A stretch of DNA of 64,000 nucleotides, taken from contig JAWVFT010000017.1 in assembly GCA_033855775.1 (NCBI GenBank), positions 1 through 64,000 of the forward strand. The letters run 5' to 3'. Position 1 is the stretch's first letter. Each line of letters opens with the position of its first letter. The notes beneath the pieces are model-generated. The model was not told where the DNA came from, did not search any database, and was given only the letters and a program-made list of their open reading frames with translations. Position numbers and translations under genes: made by a program. The stretch is from DASVTR01 sp033855775. GTDB lineage: Bacteria > Acidobacteriota > Blastocatellia > Pyrinomonadales > Pyrinomonadaceae. Of the stretch, positions 8,021 through 15,908 are shown one piece after another.

Positions 8021-8094
8021 CAGTGACAAGTAATAAGTGACGAGCAGCAAGCAACAGCCTTTAACTCGTCACTTGTCACTCGTCACTCGTCACT
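8021..8094. repeat. Heptad inverted-repeat element, rpsN-rpsH gap
   Basis: GTGACAA, GTAATAA, GTGACGA and GCAGCAA heptads on the left face CTCGTCA, CTTGTCA, CTCGTCA, CTCGTCA on the right, with a loop around GCAACAGCCTTTAA. This is one of the cleanest copies, since each right-arm unit differs from the next by at most one base. Confidence 0.85.
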
Positions 8095-8113
8095 GACTTT
8101 TGGAGTTGAGTAA

Positions 8114-8506
8114 ATGACTGATCCAATCGCCGATATGCTGACGCGCATTCGCAACGCCATCGCTGCGAAACATTCGCGCGTGGATATTCCGGCCTCGAAA
8201 TTGAAACTGGAGATTGCCCGCATTCTCAAAGAAGAGGGCTATATCAACAACTTCGTCGTCAAGGGCGACGGGACAAAGCGCAACATACGCATCTTCCTGC
8301 GCTATGATGCGCGCGGCACCAGCTCCATAACGCACCTCGAAAGAGTGTCGCGGCCCGGTCGTCGTGTCTACATGGGAGCGACCGAGATTCCGAAGGTGCT
8401 CGGCGGCTACGGCGTCAACATCGTCTCAACTTCGCGTGGGCTGATGAGCGGCAAGACCGCCCGCCGCGAAAATATCGGCGGCGAAGTGCTGGCTCAAATC
8501 TATTAG
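8114..8506 (+). CDS. rpsH: 30S ribosomal protein S8
   Basis: S8 binds the central domain of 16S rRNA and in enterobacteria also represses spc-operon translation. The sequence MTDPIADMLTRIRNAIAAKH and the C-terminal STSRGLMSGKTARRENIGGE are textbook. It has 130 residues. The ATG follows TTGGAGTTGAG. Its TAG stop is the first element of a G-rich heptad repeat. Confidence 0.98.
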   Translation: MTDPIADMLTRIRNAIAAKHSRVDIPASKLKLEIARILKEEGYINNFVVKGDGTKRNIRIFLRYDARGTSSITHLERVSRPGRRVYMGATEIPKVLGGYGVNIVSTSRGLMSGKTARRENIGGEVLAQIY

Positions 8507-8582
8507 GGGATGGGGGACAGGGGTTAGGGGTTGGGGAAAACATAAATCTTCCCCAACCCCTGGCCCCCAATCCCCAACCCCT
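8505..8582. repeat. G-rich heptad inverted-repeat element, rpsH-rplF gap
   Basis: Same architecture as the other gaps but a different word. GGGGATG, GGGGACA, GGGGTTA and GGGGTTG units (8507-8537) face CCCCAACCCCTGGCCCCCAA and further C-rich units (8550-8581). The first G run overlaps the rpsH stop codon. The G-tracts could in principle form quadruplexes, which was not tested. Confidence 0.85.
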
Positions 8583-8600
8583 TAACCGAAGGTTAAAGTT

Positions 8601-9161
8601 ATGTCTCGTATTGGAAAGAAAGCTATCACCGTTCCGGCTGGCGTGACGGTCAAGATTAATGAGCGCGAGTTGGAAGTGAAGGGCGCGAAGGGCGTTTTGC
8701 GGACGCCCGTGCCGGAAGGCATCACCTTCAAACAGGAAGGCGACCAACTGTTGGCCGAGCGCGCAGACGACCATTTGGCGGCGATGCACGGGCTGGCCCG
8801 CGCGCTGGCTAACAACGCCATCCTCGGCGTCACCGAAGGATTCTCAAAGCAGATGGATGTCGTCGGCGTCGGCTACAAGGCCGACGTGCAGGCCAAGAAG
8901 ATTGTCTTCAGTCTAGGCTACTCGCACCCGATTGAGTTTCCTTTGCCGGAAGGCGTCGAAGCCAAGGCCGAGCGCGTCCCGGCGAAGGCGAGCATCCAGC
9001 AGTACCAGACGACGCTGACGCTTTCCAGCATTGATAAGCAGAAGCTCGGACAGGTCGCCGCCGAAATGCACAAGCTCAGAAAGCCCGACGCTTACAAAGG
9101 CAAGGGCGTTCGCTACGCCGGTGTGGCGTTGAAACTGAAACCGGGCAAGACCGGAAAATAA
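8601..9161 (+). CDS. rplF: 50S ribosomal protein L6
   Basis: L6 lies near the sarcin-ricin loop and the factor-binding site. The start MSRIGKKAITVPAGVTV and the C-terminal RKPDAYKGKGVRYAGVALKL identify it. It has two L6 domains in 186 residues, a normal length. The start codon follows GAAGGTTAAAGTT. rplR follows after a heptad-type gap. Confidence 0.97.
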   Translation: MSRIGKKAITVPAGVTVKINERELEVKGAKGVLRTPVPEGITFKQEGDQLLAERADDHLAAMHGLARALANNAILGVTEGFSKQMDVVGVGYKADVQAKKIVFSLGYSHPIEFPLPEGVEAKAERVPAKASIQQYQTTLTLSSIDKQKLGQVAAEMHKLRKPDAYKGKGVRYAGVALKLKPGKTGK

Positions 9162-9236
9162 AGTGAGAGGCAAAGAGCGACGGGTGATAAGCAGAAGCTT
9201 TTATCTTGCTGCCCGTTAGCTCGTCGCCTGTCACTG
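9162..9236. repeat. Heptad inverted-repeat element (degenerate), rplF-rplR gap
   Basis: AGTGAGAGGCAAAGAGCGACGGGTGATAAGCA pairs imperfectly with TGCTGCCCGTTAGCTCGTCGCCTGTCACT. GGGTGATAAGCAG/CTGCCCGTTAGCTC shows more changes than in neighbouring copies. It ends in GAGGGTTAAAGAG before the rplR ATG. Confidence 0.75.
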
Positions 9237-9248
9237 AGGGTTAAAGAG

Positions 9249-9662
9249 ATGGCAAGTAGAGATAGAGCAGCAGTTCGCAACGCTGTGCACAGGCGGATTC
9301 GCCGCAAAGTGCGCGGCACGACCGAGCGTCCGCGGCTGGCGATTTATCGCAGCCTCAACCACATTTACGCGCAGGTGATTGACGACGAGCAGGGAACTAC
9401 GCTCGCCTCAGCCTCGACCACCGAGAAGGATTTGAGCAGCGGCTCGGGCGGCAATGTTGACGCGGCGCAGCGCATCGGGCGCACCATCGCCGAGCGCGCG
9501 ATAGCCGCAGGCGTCACCAGCGTCGTCTTCGACCGCGGCGGCTACCTGTATCATGGCCGCGTCAAGGCTCTGACCGACGCGGCGCGCGAAGCCGGATTGA
9601 ACAAAGATGAAGCGGCCCCGCAAAGCGAGGCGGCTGGCGATAATAATCAGGAAGAGCAATGA
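9249..9662 (+). CDS. rplR: 50S ribosomal protein L18
   Basis: L18 carries 5S rRNA into the 50S subunit together with L5. Motifs are VRGTTERPRLAIYRSLNHIY, ASASTTEKDL and VFDRGGYLYHGRVKALTDAAREAGL. After the usual end, a short acidic tail of about 20 residues rich in Glu, Gln and Asn brings it to 137. The last codons overlap the rpsE start (ATGA), a classic coupling arrangement. Confidence 0.96.
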   Translation: MASRDRAAVRNAVHRRIRRKVRGTTERPRLAIYRSLNHIYAQVIDDEQGTTLASASTTEKDLSSGSGGNVDAAQRIGRTIAERAIAAGVTSVVFDRGGYLYHGRVKALTDAAREAGLNKDEAAPQSEAAGDNNQEEQ

Positions 9663-10165
9663 GACAACCGAAACAACGCATTACGGCTCAGGGCCTCGAT
9701 CTCAAAGATCAGGTCATCTCGATTAACCGCGTGACCAAGGTGGTCAAGGGCGGCAAGAATCTTTCATTCGCGGCTCTGGTCGTCATCGGCGACGAAGCGG
9801 GCCACGTCGGCTTCGGCACAGGCAAGGCGCGCGAAGTCCCGCTGGCTATCAAAAAGGGCATCGAGTCTGCCAAGAAGAATCTGATTCGCGTGCCGCTCAT
9901 CAACAACACGCTGCCGCACCAGTTGATAGGCAAGTACGGCGCGGGGCGCGTCATGATGAAGCCCGCTTCCGAAGGCACAGGCGTTATCGCCGGAGGCGCC
10001 GTGCGCGCCGTGATGCAGGCCGCCGGCGTGCATGACGTGCGCACCAAAGTGCTCGGCTCCAACAACCCGCACAACGTCGTGCGCGCCACCTTCGATGGCT
10101 TGCTGAAAATGAAAGACCCGATGGAACTCGCGCGCCTGCGCGGCAAGCAAGTCGAAGAGCTTTAA
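9659..10165 (+). CDS. rpsE: 30S ribosomal protein S5
   Basis: S5 is involved in decoding accuracy and mRNA unwinding. It has 168 residues. The dsRNA-binding N-domain (DQVISINRVTKVVKGGKNLSF) is followed by the C-domain with GTGVIAGGAVRAVMQAAGVHD. The ATG overlaps the rplR stop by four bases. Length and motifs are normal. Confidence 0.98.
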   Translation: MRQPKQRITAQGLDLKDQVISINRVTKVVKGGKNLSFAALVVIGDEAGHVGFGTGKAREVPLAIKKGIESAKKNLIRVPLINNTLPHQLIGKYGAGRVMMKPASEGTGVIAGGAVRAVMQAAGVHDVRTKVLGSNNPHNVVRATFDGLLKMKDPMELARLRGKQVEEL

Positions 10166-10168
10166 AAT

Positions 10169-10242
10169 CAGTGATGGGTAATAGGTGATAGGTGATGAGA
10201 TAAAAGCTTCTTTCCTATCACCTGTCATTTATCACTTATCAC
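10169..10242. repeat. Heptad inverted-repeat element, rpsE-rpmD gap
   Basis: GTGATGG, GTAATAG, GTGATAG and GTGATGA heptads are followed, after a GATAAAAGCTTCTTT loop, by CCTATCA, CCTGTCA, TTTATCA and CTTATCA. The right arm is followed by CCGAGGTTGAA, the rpmD ribosome-binding site. Confidence 0.83.
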
Positions 10243-10252
10243 CGAGGTTGAA

Positions 10253-10465
10253 ATGGCTAAGAAGCAGAACAAAGAGCAGGCGGAGGGCGGCGAGACGATT
10301 CGCATTCAGTACTATCGAAGCTCCATCTCCACGCCTATGAAGCACAAGCAGATTGTCAAGAGTTTGGGCCTGACGAAGTTGAATCAAGTCGTTGAGCGAC
10401 CGGACACGCCCGCGACGCGCGGCTTCGTCAACGCTGTGCCGCACCTGATTCGGATTATTGAATAG
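10253..10465 (+). CDS. rpmD: 50S ribosomal protein L30
   Basis: L30 is a small 50S protein of the spc operon. The 70-residue sequence has a short Glu/Gln/Lys-rich N-terminal addition of about 12 residues. The L30 core IRIQYYRSSISTPMKHKQIV follows, then LGLTKLNQVVERPDTPATRG and a hydrophobic end. It lies between rpsE and rplO as expected. Confidence 0.94.
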   Translation: MAKKQNKEQAEGGETIRIQYYRSSISTPMKHKQIVKSLGLTKLNQVVERPDTPATRGFVNAVPHLIRIIE

Positions 10466-10554
10466 TGGGAGAGAGGGGAGAGAAGTCAGGAGCCGGTCTT
10501 CATTGTTTTTACCAGCTCCTGACTTCGACCCTTGATTTACGGAGCATCTCAAAA

Positions 10555-11046
10555 ATGGCTATCGGTCTTAATAATATACGCGCTCCGAAGGGCGCGACGC
10601 ATAAGAAAAAGCGTGTCGGGCGTGGCCCCGGTTCCGGCCTCGGCAAGACCGCCGGGCGCGGCAACAAGGGACAAAAGTCTCGCTCAGGTTATTCGTCGAA
10701 AATCGGCTTTGAAGGCGGGCAGATGCCGCTGCATCGTCGCCTGCCGAAACGCGGCTTCACCAACATCTTCAAGAAAGAGTGGATTGAGGTGAGCCTTTCG
10801 GCCTTAGACAAGAGCTTCGAGGCGAATGAAGCCGTGACGCCGGAACTCCTGCACGAGCGCGGGCTGATTAAGAAGGCCAAGCGCGATGTGGTGGTTCTCG
10901 GCACAGGCGAAATCTCCAAAGCCCTGCGCATCTCGGCGCACCGCTTCACCAAGAGCGCGCGCGAGAAGATAGAGCAGGCGGGCGGCGAAGCGACGCTGAT
11001 TACGCGCGCCTCAGAACAGAGCGCCGCGCAGCATCCGCAAAGTTGA
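10555..11046 (+). CDS. rplO: 50S ribosomal protein L15
   Basis: L15 is a late-assembly 50S protein. The start MAIGLNNIRAPKGATHKKKR with GSGLGKTAGRGNKGQKSRSG a little later is diagnostic. ATG 10555 follows GGAGCATCTC. The upstream in-frame stretch back to 10465 is the inter-gene dyad (GAGAAGTCAGGAGC/GCTCCTGACTTC) and is not coding. It has 163 residues. Confidence 0.96.
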   Translation: MAIGLNNIRAPKGATHKKKRVGRGPGSGLGKTAGRGNKGQKSRSGYSSKIGFEGGQMPLHRRLPKRGFTNIFKKEWIEVSLSALDKSFEANEAVTPELLHERGLIKKAKRDVVVLGTGEISKALRISAHRFTKSAREKIEQAGGEATLITRASEQSAAQHPQS

Positions 11047-11074
11047 AAACTTGAGAGCTGTCGAGTCGAGAAAC

Positions 11075-11160
11075 CACTGGAGTTTGAGGGCAAGCGTAAA
11101 GCGCAGTAAAGCTTGCTCGTCATCGCTTCGGTGGTTTCGTCGCACGCGCTCTCCGCGCTT
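11075..11160. repeat. Imperfect hairpin in the rplO-secY gap
   Basis: In the 190-bp gap, GAAACCAC (about 11083) faces GTGGTTTC (about 11133), with inner GGGCAAGC/GCTTGCTC arms. It resembles the heptad elements in position and size but the 7-bp period is not obvious. No U-tract follows. Confidence 0.45.
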
Positions 11161-11236
11161 GCTCAAAGGTTGATAGAGCAGCGATAATTCAGGTCGCACA
11201 GCAGACAAGGGGCATTCTCTTTCAAGAGGCAATCGT

Positions 11237-12655
11237 ATGGAAAAGTTTTTCGCCGCCGTTCGCAACATGTTCAATGTTCCCGACCTGCGCAAGCGCATCT
11301 TTTTTACGCTTGGGCTGCTCGCCATCTATCGCATCGGCGCGCACATCACGGCGCCGGGCGTCAACCGGGAAATTCTCAAACAGGTGTGGGGCCGCGTCGG
11401 CGGAACCTTGCTCGGCGTCCTTGACCTCTTCTCCGGCGGCAACTTCAGCACCATCTCCATCTTCGCTCTCGGCGTCACGCCCTACATCACGGCTTCGATT
11501 ATCTTGCAGTTGATGACGGTCGTCTCTCCGCAACTGAAAAAGTTGCAGGAAGAGGGCGAGATGGGGCGGCAGAAGATTAACCAGTGGACGCGCTATCTGA
11601 CGGTCGCCCTCGCCATGATTCAGACCGGCTTCGTCGCGCACTGGCTGCAAGCGCAGGGCGTCGGCAAGCCCGGTTGGGGATTCCTGCTGACGACGATGCT
11701 GACTTTGACGACCGGCACCATCTTCGTCATGTGGCTCGGCGAGCAGATTACGGAACGCGGCGTCGGCAACGGCATCTCGCTCCTGATTTTCGCGGGCATC
11801 GTCATCGGCTTGCCGCGCGGCGTCCAACAGGTGTGGGGTCGCATCAGCACGGGCGACCCCTTGCAGACGGTCGGCGTCATCGCGCTGCTGATAGCCCTGG
11901 TGGCGATTATCGCGTTCATCGTCTTCGTCGAATCGGCGCGGCGCAAGATTGCCGTCAGTTATGCCAAACGCCACGTCGGGCGGCAAATGGTCGGAGGCCA
12001 GCAGACGACGATGCCGCTCAAGGTCAATATGGCCGGCGTCATCCCGGTCATCTTCGCTTCGTCCGTGCTCTCTATGCCGCAGAGCTTGATGTCGGCCTTT
12101 CCGCCAGACCCGGCGAAGGGCCAAACCTTGTGGGCCAAGATTTTCGCCTTCTTTAACCTGTTCCACGCGGGCGACCCGTACTACGAGTTGGTCTTTCTCT
12201 CGTTGATTGTCTTCTTCACCTTCTTCTACGTCTCCATCGTTTTCAACGTGGACGAGGTGGCCGATAACCTGCGCAAGCACGGCGGCTTTATGCCGGGCAT
12301 TCGACCAGGAAGAGCGACCGCCGAATACTTGCGGACAATCCTGACGCGTTTGACGACCGTCGGCGCAGTCTATCTGGCTCTCATCGCTTTCTTCCCGCAG
12401 TTCATGCTGAGCGGCTTCAAGGTCGGACGCTTGCCATTCATCGGTCAATGGCTCGACGCCTTTGTCAGCACGACCCCGGGGCTGACGTGGATTCCAACCG
12501 GCATGGGCTACCAATTTTATTTCGGCGGGACGAGCCTACTGATTCTGGTCGGCGTCGCCATGGACACCGTTTCGCAAATTGAAGCGCAACTGATTATGCG
12601 CAACTACGAGGGCTTCACCGGCCCCGGCAGCCGCATCCGCGGACGCAGAACATGA
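11237..12655 (+). CDS. secY: Protein translocase subunit SecY
   Basis: SecY is the channel of the Sec translocon. The 472-residue protein starts MEKFFAAVRNMFNVPDLRKR and has about ten hydrophobic segments. It contains ALGVTPYITASIILQLM, the cytosolic loop VPLYRG-region equivalent around PLKVNMAGVIPVIFASS, and the C-terminal loop FNVDEVADNLRKHGGFMPGI. Length is slightly above E. coli SecY. It precedes adk as in most bacteria. The start follows AGAGGCAATCGT. Confidence 0.97.
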   Translation: MEKFFAAVRNMFNVPDLRKRIFFTLGLLAIYRIGAHITAPGVNREILKQVWGRVGGTLLGVLDLFSGGNFSTISIFALGVTPYITASIILQLMTVVSPQLKKLQEEGEMGRQKINQWTRYLTVALAMIQTGFVAHWLQAQGVGKPGWGFLLTTMLTLTTGTIFVMWLGEQITERGVGNGISLLIFAGIVIGLPRGVQQVWGRISTGDPLQTVGVIALLIALVAIIAFIVFVESARRKIAVSYAKRHVGRQMVGGQQTTMPLKVNMAGVIPVIFASSVLSMPQSLMSAFPPDPAKGQTLWAKIFAFFNLFHAGDPYYELVFLSLIVFFTFFYVSIVFNVDEVADNLRKHGGFMPGIRPGRATAEYLRTILTRLTTVGAVYLALIAFFPQFMLSGFKVGRLPFIGQWLDAFVSTTPGLTWIPTGMGYQFYFGGTSLLILVGVAMDTVSQIEAQLIMRNYEGFTGPGSRIRGRRT

Positions 12656-12660
12656 AAAAC

Positions 12661-12732
12661 AGGGGTTAGGGATTAGGGGTTAGGGGTTGGGCAAAGCCAA
12701 TTCCTATCCCCAACCTCTAACCCCTGATCCCT
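12661..12732. repeat. G-rich heptad inverted-repeat element, secY-adk gap
   Basis: Second copy of the GGGGTTA word. GGGGTTA, GGGATTA, GGGGTTA and GGGGTTG (12662-12690) face CCTATCC, CCAACCT, CTAACCC and CTGATCC (12702-12730). The loop is GCAAAGCCAATT. It ends at the TTTTAGCTA just before the adk ATG. Confidence 0.85.
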
Positions 12733-12740
12733 TTTAGCTA

Positions 12741-13397
12741 ATGTCGAAGATTATTGTGTTGATGGGCGCGCCGGGCGCGGGCAAGGGAACGCAGGCGCGT
12801 CTGCTTGAAGAGCGTTTGGGTTTGCCGCAGATTTCGACGGGCGACATGTTTCGCGCGTTGAAGGAAGCGCGGACGCCGCTGGCCGAAGAGGTGCGGGCCA
12901 TCATGCAGGCAGGCCAACTCGTGCCCGACGCTGTGACGATTCGCGTCGTGCGCGAGCGCACAGCCCGCGACGATTGCCGGGGCGGCTACATCCTCGACGG
13001 TTTTCCGCGCAATCCGGCGCAGGCCACGATGCTGGACGAACTGGCCGCTGAGCAGACCAACGGCATTCAGGCGATTTTAGTTGACGTGCCGACCGAACTC
13101 TTAGAGCAGCGGATGGTCGGGCGTCGCAACTGCCCCGTCTGCGGCGAAATCTACAACGTCTATTTCAAGCCGCCGAAGACGGACAACGTTTGCGACTTGC
13201 ACCCGGACACGCAGCTTAACCATCGCGCCGACGACAACGCTGAGACGGTGCAGGCGCGGCTCAATACTTACGAGCAGCAGACGCGCCCGCTCCTTGATTA
13301 TTATCAAGCGAAGAATCTCCTGCGCCGCGTTGACGGCACACGCGACCCCCTGGAGATTTACAGCGACATTGAAAAGATAGTGACGAGCAGCAAGTGA
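12741..13397 (+). CDS. adk: Adenylate kinase, zinc-LID type
   Basis: Interconverts ATP, ADP and AMP. The P-loop is GAPGAGKGT (residues 9-17), the NMP-binding part reads QISTGDMFR, and DGFPRNPAQA follows. The LID carries RNCPVCGE and NVCDLH, that is Cys-x2-Cys and Cys-x2-His, so a metal-binding LID is likely. It has 218 residues. The last codons (VTSSK) are formed by the first heptads of the following repeat element, so this end is probably element-derived. Confidence 0.97.
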   Translation: MSKIIVLMGAPGAGKGTQARLLEERLGLPQISTGDMFRALKEARTPLAEEVRAIMQAGQLVPDAVTIRVVRERTARDDCRGGYILDGFPRNPAQATMLDELAAEQTNGIQAILVDVPTELLEQRMVGRRNCPVCGEIYNVYFKPPKTDNVCDLHPDTQLNHRADDNAETVQARLNTYEQQTRPLLDYYQAKNLLRRVDGTRDPLEIYSDIEKIVTSSK

Positions 13398-13482
13398 TGA
13401 GCAGCGAGTCAAAGCTAGTTCTTCATCGCTCGCCACTTGTTTCGGATCCTTGCTCGTCACTTATCACTCGTTACTCGTCACT
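13380..13482. repeat. Heptad inverted-repeat element overlapping the adk 3' end
   Basis: GTGACGA, GCAGCAA, GTGATGA and GCAGCGA begin inside the last adk codons. CTCGTCA, CTTATCA, CTCGTTA and CTCGTCA form the right arm (13453-13482). The loop is longer than elsewhere and includes a second CTCGCCACTTG stretch. Confidence 0.8.
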
Positions 13483-13488
13483 GTTGTT

Positions 13489-14274
13489 ATGATTATCGGG
13501 AAGTCCAGAAAAGAGTTGGAGAAGATGCGCGCCGCCGGGCAACTGGTGGGGGGCGTGCTACAGGAATTGCGCCGGATGGTCGAGCCGGGAATCACGACGC
13601 TCGAAGTTGACATGGCGGCAGAGAAGATGATCCGCGACGGCGGCGCGCTGCCGACCTTCAAGGGGTATCACGGTTTCCCCTTCTCCATCTGCGCGTCCGT
13701 CAACGAACAGGTCGTGCACGGCTTTCCTTCCAAGTACAAGCTGAAGGAAGGCGACATTTTCTCGATTGACATCGGCGCAACGCTCGAAGGCTTTGTCGGC
13801 GACACGGCCATCACCGTCCCCGTCGGGCGCGTCAGCGAAGACCGGCTCAAGTTGATTCGCGTCGGGGAAGAGTGTTTGGAGCGCGCCATTCAGCAGTGTC
13901 AGGAGGGGCGTCATCTGGGCGACATCGGTTGGGCCGTCCAGAGCCACGCCGAAGCGCACGGCTATTCGATTGTCCGCGACTACGTGGGCCACGGCATCGG
14001 ACGAAGGATGCATGAAGACCCGCAGATTCCTAACTACGGGACGCCGGGCAAGGGAGCGAAAATCAGGAACGGTTATGTTTTCGCCATCGAGCCGATGATT
14101 AATATCGGCACGCATCAAACCAAAGTCCTCGCAGACGGTTGGACGGTCGTGACCCTCGACGCGCAGCCGAGCGTGCACTGCGAGCATACGATTGCCATCA
14201 CGGAAAACGGGCCGGAAGTGTTCACGCGCGTCTCGGAAGCGCAGGCCGAAGAGGTCGAAGCGGCAAGCGTGTAA
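13489..14274 (+). CDS. map: Methionine aminopeptidase, type I
   Basis: Removes the initiator methionine from new proteins and acts in the cytosol. The metal ligands of the family are visible: Asp in IDIGATLEGF, Asp in GDTAIT, His in GHGIGRRMHEDP, Glu in FAIEPM and Glu in EHTIAITE. ATG 13489 is chosen because MIIGKSRKELEKMRAAG is the family start and everything upstream is repeat element. It has 261 residues and sits between adk and infA as usual. Confidence 0.96.
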   Translation: MIIGKSRKELEKMRAAGQLVGGVLQELRRMVEPGITTLEVDMAAEKMIRDGGALPTFKGYHGFPFSICASVNEQVVHGFPSKYKLKEGDIFSIDIGATLEGFVGDTAITVPVGRVSEDRLKLIRVGEECLERAIQQCQEGRHLGDIGWAVQSHAEAHGYSIVRDYVGHGIGRRMHEDPQIPNYGTPGKGAKIRNGYVFAIEPMINIGTHQTKVLADGWTVVTLDAQPSVHCEHTIAITENGPEVFTRVSEAQAEEVEAASV

Positions 14275-14293
14275 GTCATGGCGGCTGCTTGGC

Positions 14294-14323
14294 TTGGCAA
14301 AATCAGTGGAGCCGTGCTATTAT
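14294..14323 (+). promoter_or_regulatory. Sigma-70-type promoter for infA-rplQ
   Basis: TTGGCA (14294-14299), an 18-bp spacer and TATTAT (14318-14323) give five of six consensus bases in each box. It lies about 40 bases before the infA ATG and marks a likely internal start for infA-rpmJ-rpsM-rpsK-rpsD-rpoA-rplQ. Confidence 0.6.
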
Positions 14324-14365
14324 GCAAAGTTTGTCGGCGTTGACAAAACCAACTCATAAGAGTGT

Positions 14366-14587
14366 ATGGCGAAGGAAGAAGCGATAGAAGTAATGGCAAA
14401 GGTGCTTGAGACCTTGCCGAATGCGATGTTTCGGGTCGAGCTGGAAGATAACCAGCACCAGGTATTGGCGCACATCTCCGGCAAGATGCGCAAACATTTC
14501 ATCCGCATTCTTCCCGGCGACCGCGTGCTCGTCGAACTCTCGCCTTATGATTTGAATCGCGGGCGAATCACTTATCGTTACAAGTAG
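14366..14587 (+). CDS. infA: Translation initiation factor IF-1
   Basis: IF-1 is the OB-fold factor that binds the 30S A site during initiation. It has 73 residues: MAKEEAIEVMAKVLETLPNA at the start, GKMRKHFIRILPGDRVLVEL in the middle and RGRITYRYK at the end, all canonical. The upstream promoter leaves a short leader. rpmJ follows 43 bases later. Confidence 0.97.
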   Translation: MAKEEAIEVMAKVLETLPNAMFRVELEDNQHQVLAHISGKMRKHFIRILPGDRVLVELSPYDLNRGRITYRYK

Positions 14588-14630
14588 CAAGCGCGGGGAA
14601 ATTTTCACCGGAGTGTGAAGTGAGGGCTAG

Positions 14631-14744
14631 ATGAAAGTACGGGCTTCAGTTAAAAAGATGTGCGATAACTGCAAGATTATTCACCGCAAGGGCGTCGTGC
14701 GCGTGATCTGCACCAACCCGAAGCATAAACAACGTCAAGGGTAA
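14631..14744 (+). CDS. rpmJ: 50S ribosomal protein L36
   Basis: A 37-residue L36 starting MKVRASVKKMCDNCKIIHRK and ending NPKHKQRQG. Cys11, Cys14, Cys27 and His32 form the zinc ribbon of the zinc-type L36. The start codon follows GAGGGCTAG. It has the usual position between infA and rpsM. Confidence 0.97.
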   Translation: MKVRASVKKMCDNCKIIHRKGVVRVICTNPKHKQRQG

Positions 14745-14854
14745 AGCAATCGCGGCGTTTAGATTAATGATGCGGATTAACGGGCGACGCGCCCCTCTCG
14801 GCCATCACAAATCTAACGCGCCGGGATTCAAAATCGAAAATGGAGAAGTAGGCA

Positions 14855-15238
14855 ATGGCTCGTGTCGCTGGTGTTGATCTTCCGCCGAATAAGCGGGCGC
14901 AGATCGGACTGACATACATTTTTGGCATCGGACGGTCGCGCGCGACCTCGATTTTGACGGAGGCGCAGGTCAGCGTCGACGCGCGCGTCCGTGATTTGAG
15001 CGAAGATGAACTCGCTCGCATTCGCACCATCATCGATACTCAAGGCGAGGTCGAAGGCGACCTGCGCAAGCGCGTGCAGATGGACATCAAGCGATTGATG
15101 GACATCGGCTCCTATCGCGGCCTGCGTCATCGTCGTGGTCTTCCGGTTCGCGGGCAGCGCACGCACACCAACGCGCGCACGCGCAAGGGGCCGCGCCGCG
15201 CCACCGTCGCCAAGAAGAAGGCGCCGGGCAAGAAGTAA
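14855..15238 (+). CDS. rpsM: 30S ribosomal protein S13
   Basis: S13 is a 30S head protein that contacts tRNA and the 50S subunit. It starts MARVAGVDLPPNKRAQIGLT and has the conserved C-terminal RGLPVRGQRTHTNARTRKG. A basic tail completes 127 residues. The start follows GGAGAAGTAGGCA. Confidence 0.98.
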   Translation: MARVAGVDLPPNKRAQIGLTYIFGIGRSRATSILTEAQVSVDARVRDLSEDELARIRTIIDTQGEVEGDLRKRVQMDIKRLMDIGSYRGLRHRRGLPVRGQRTHTNARTRKGPRRATVAKKKAPGKK

Positions 15239-15240
15239 AT

Positions 15241-15321
15241 AAGTGACAAGTAACAAGCGACGAGTGATAAGCAAGAAGAGGCTGCTTTTAACTCGTCACT
15301 CGCTGCTCGTCACTCGTCACT
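15241..15321. repeat. Heptad inverted-repeat element, rpsM-rpsK gap
   Basis: GTGACAA, GTAACAA, GCGACGA and GTGATAA heptads face CTCGTCA, CTCGCTG, CTCGTCA and CTCGTCA, with GCAAGAAGAGGCTGCTTTTA between them. The right arm ends in CTGAGGTTATATG, the same junction found before rpsN. Confidence 0.85.
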
Positions 15322-15329
15322 GAGGTTAT

Positions 15330-15731
15330 ATGGCAAAAGCAACTGGCGGAAAAAAGAAGGTCTTTCGCAAGAAAGAGAAGAAGAACATCCCGAACGGGAT
15401 CGCTTACATCGCGGCGTCGTTTAATAACACGATGATTTCGATTACCGATCTCGAAGGCAATCTGATTGCGCAATCGTCTTCGGGCGCGCGCGGCTTTCGC
15501 GGCTCGCGCAAAGGCACGCCGTTCGCCGCGCAGCAGGCCGCTTACGAGGCCGCGAACAAGGCCAAGGATGCGGGCATGCAGCAGTGTGAAGTGCGCGTCA
15601 AGGGGCCGGGCGGCGGGCGCGAGTCGGCGATTCGCGCGATTAACAATGCGGGCATCCGCGTCACCGCCATCCGCGACACGACGCCCATTCCGCACAACGG
15701 TTGCCGTCCGCCGAAACGTCGCAGAGTTTAG
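15330..15731 (+). CDS. rpsK: 30S ribosomal protein S11
   Basis: S11 lines the 30S platform near the mRNA exit. The 133-residue sequence has NIPNGIAYIAASFNNTMISI, GFRGSRKGTPFAAQQAA and the end DTTPIPHNGCRPPKRRRV, as in all bacterial S11. A Lys-rich start of about 15 residues is within the normal range. Confidence 0.98.
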   Translation: MAKATGGKKKVFRKKEKKNIPNGIAYIAASFNNTMISITDLEGNLIAQSSSGARGFRGSRKGTPFAAQQAAYEAANKAKDAGMQQCEVRVKGPGGGRESAIRAINNAGIRVTAIRDTTPIPHNGCRPPKRRRV

Positions 15732-15735
15732 TAGC

Positions 15736-15810
15736 GCAGTGACGAGCCGCAAGTTGACGAGCCGCAAGTTTTAAAACTTGCTCGTCACTTGTCACTCATC
15801 GCTTGCTGCT
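15736..15810. repeat. Heptad inverted-repeat element, rpsK-rpsD gap
   Basis: GTGACGA, GCCGCAA, GTTGACGA and GCCGCAA units are followed by a small loop around TTTTAAAA. CTTGCTC, GTCACTT, GTCACTC and ATCGCTT form the right arm. One unit in the left arm is 8 bp, which breaks the strict period. Confidence 0.78.
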
Positions 15811-15833
15811 GTTTTATTAACCTAAAGGATGAA

Positions 15834-15900
15834 GGGCCGGCTCCTTATCGTTGAGCCTGACGGCCTGTAAACTTTTCCGTCTAGAGATAGACCGGAGGCA
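15834..15900 (+). promoter_or_regulatory. Structured leader before rpsD
   Basis: Two consecutive dyads precede rpsD. GGCCGGCTC (15835-15843) faces GAGC and CGGCC (15853-15865). TCCGTCTA (15876-15883) faces TAGA and CGGA (15888-15896) across a GAGA loop. The second stem includes the CGGAGG ribosome-binding site. S4 is the alpha-operon translational repressor in E. coli, so an autoregulatory site is plausible, but it has not been shown here. Confidence 0.4.
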
Positions 15901-15908
15901 AAACAGAA

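Noticed and set aside
11222..12514. A 430-codon open frame antisense to secY
   Set aside because: High-GC antisense shadow. secY on the other strand is a certain gene and the antisense product is Arg/Asp/Gln-rich without domains. The similar long antisense frames at 19441-20856 and 40197-41327 are rejected for the same reason.
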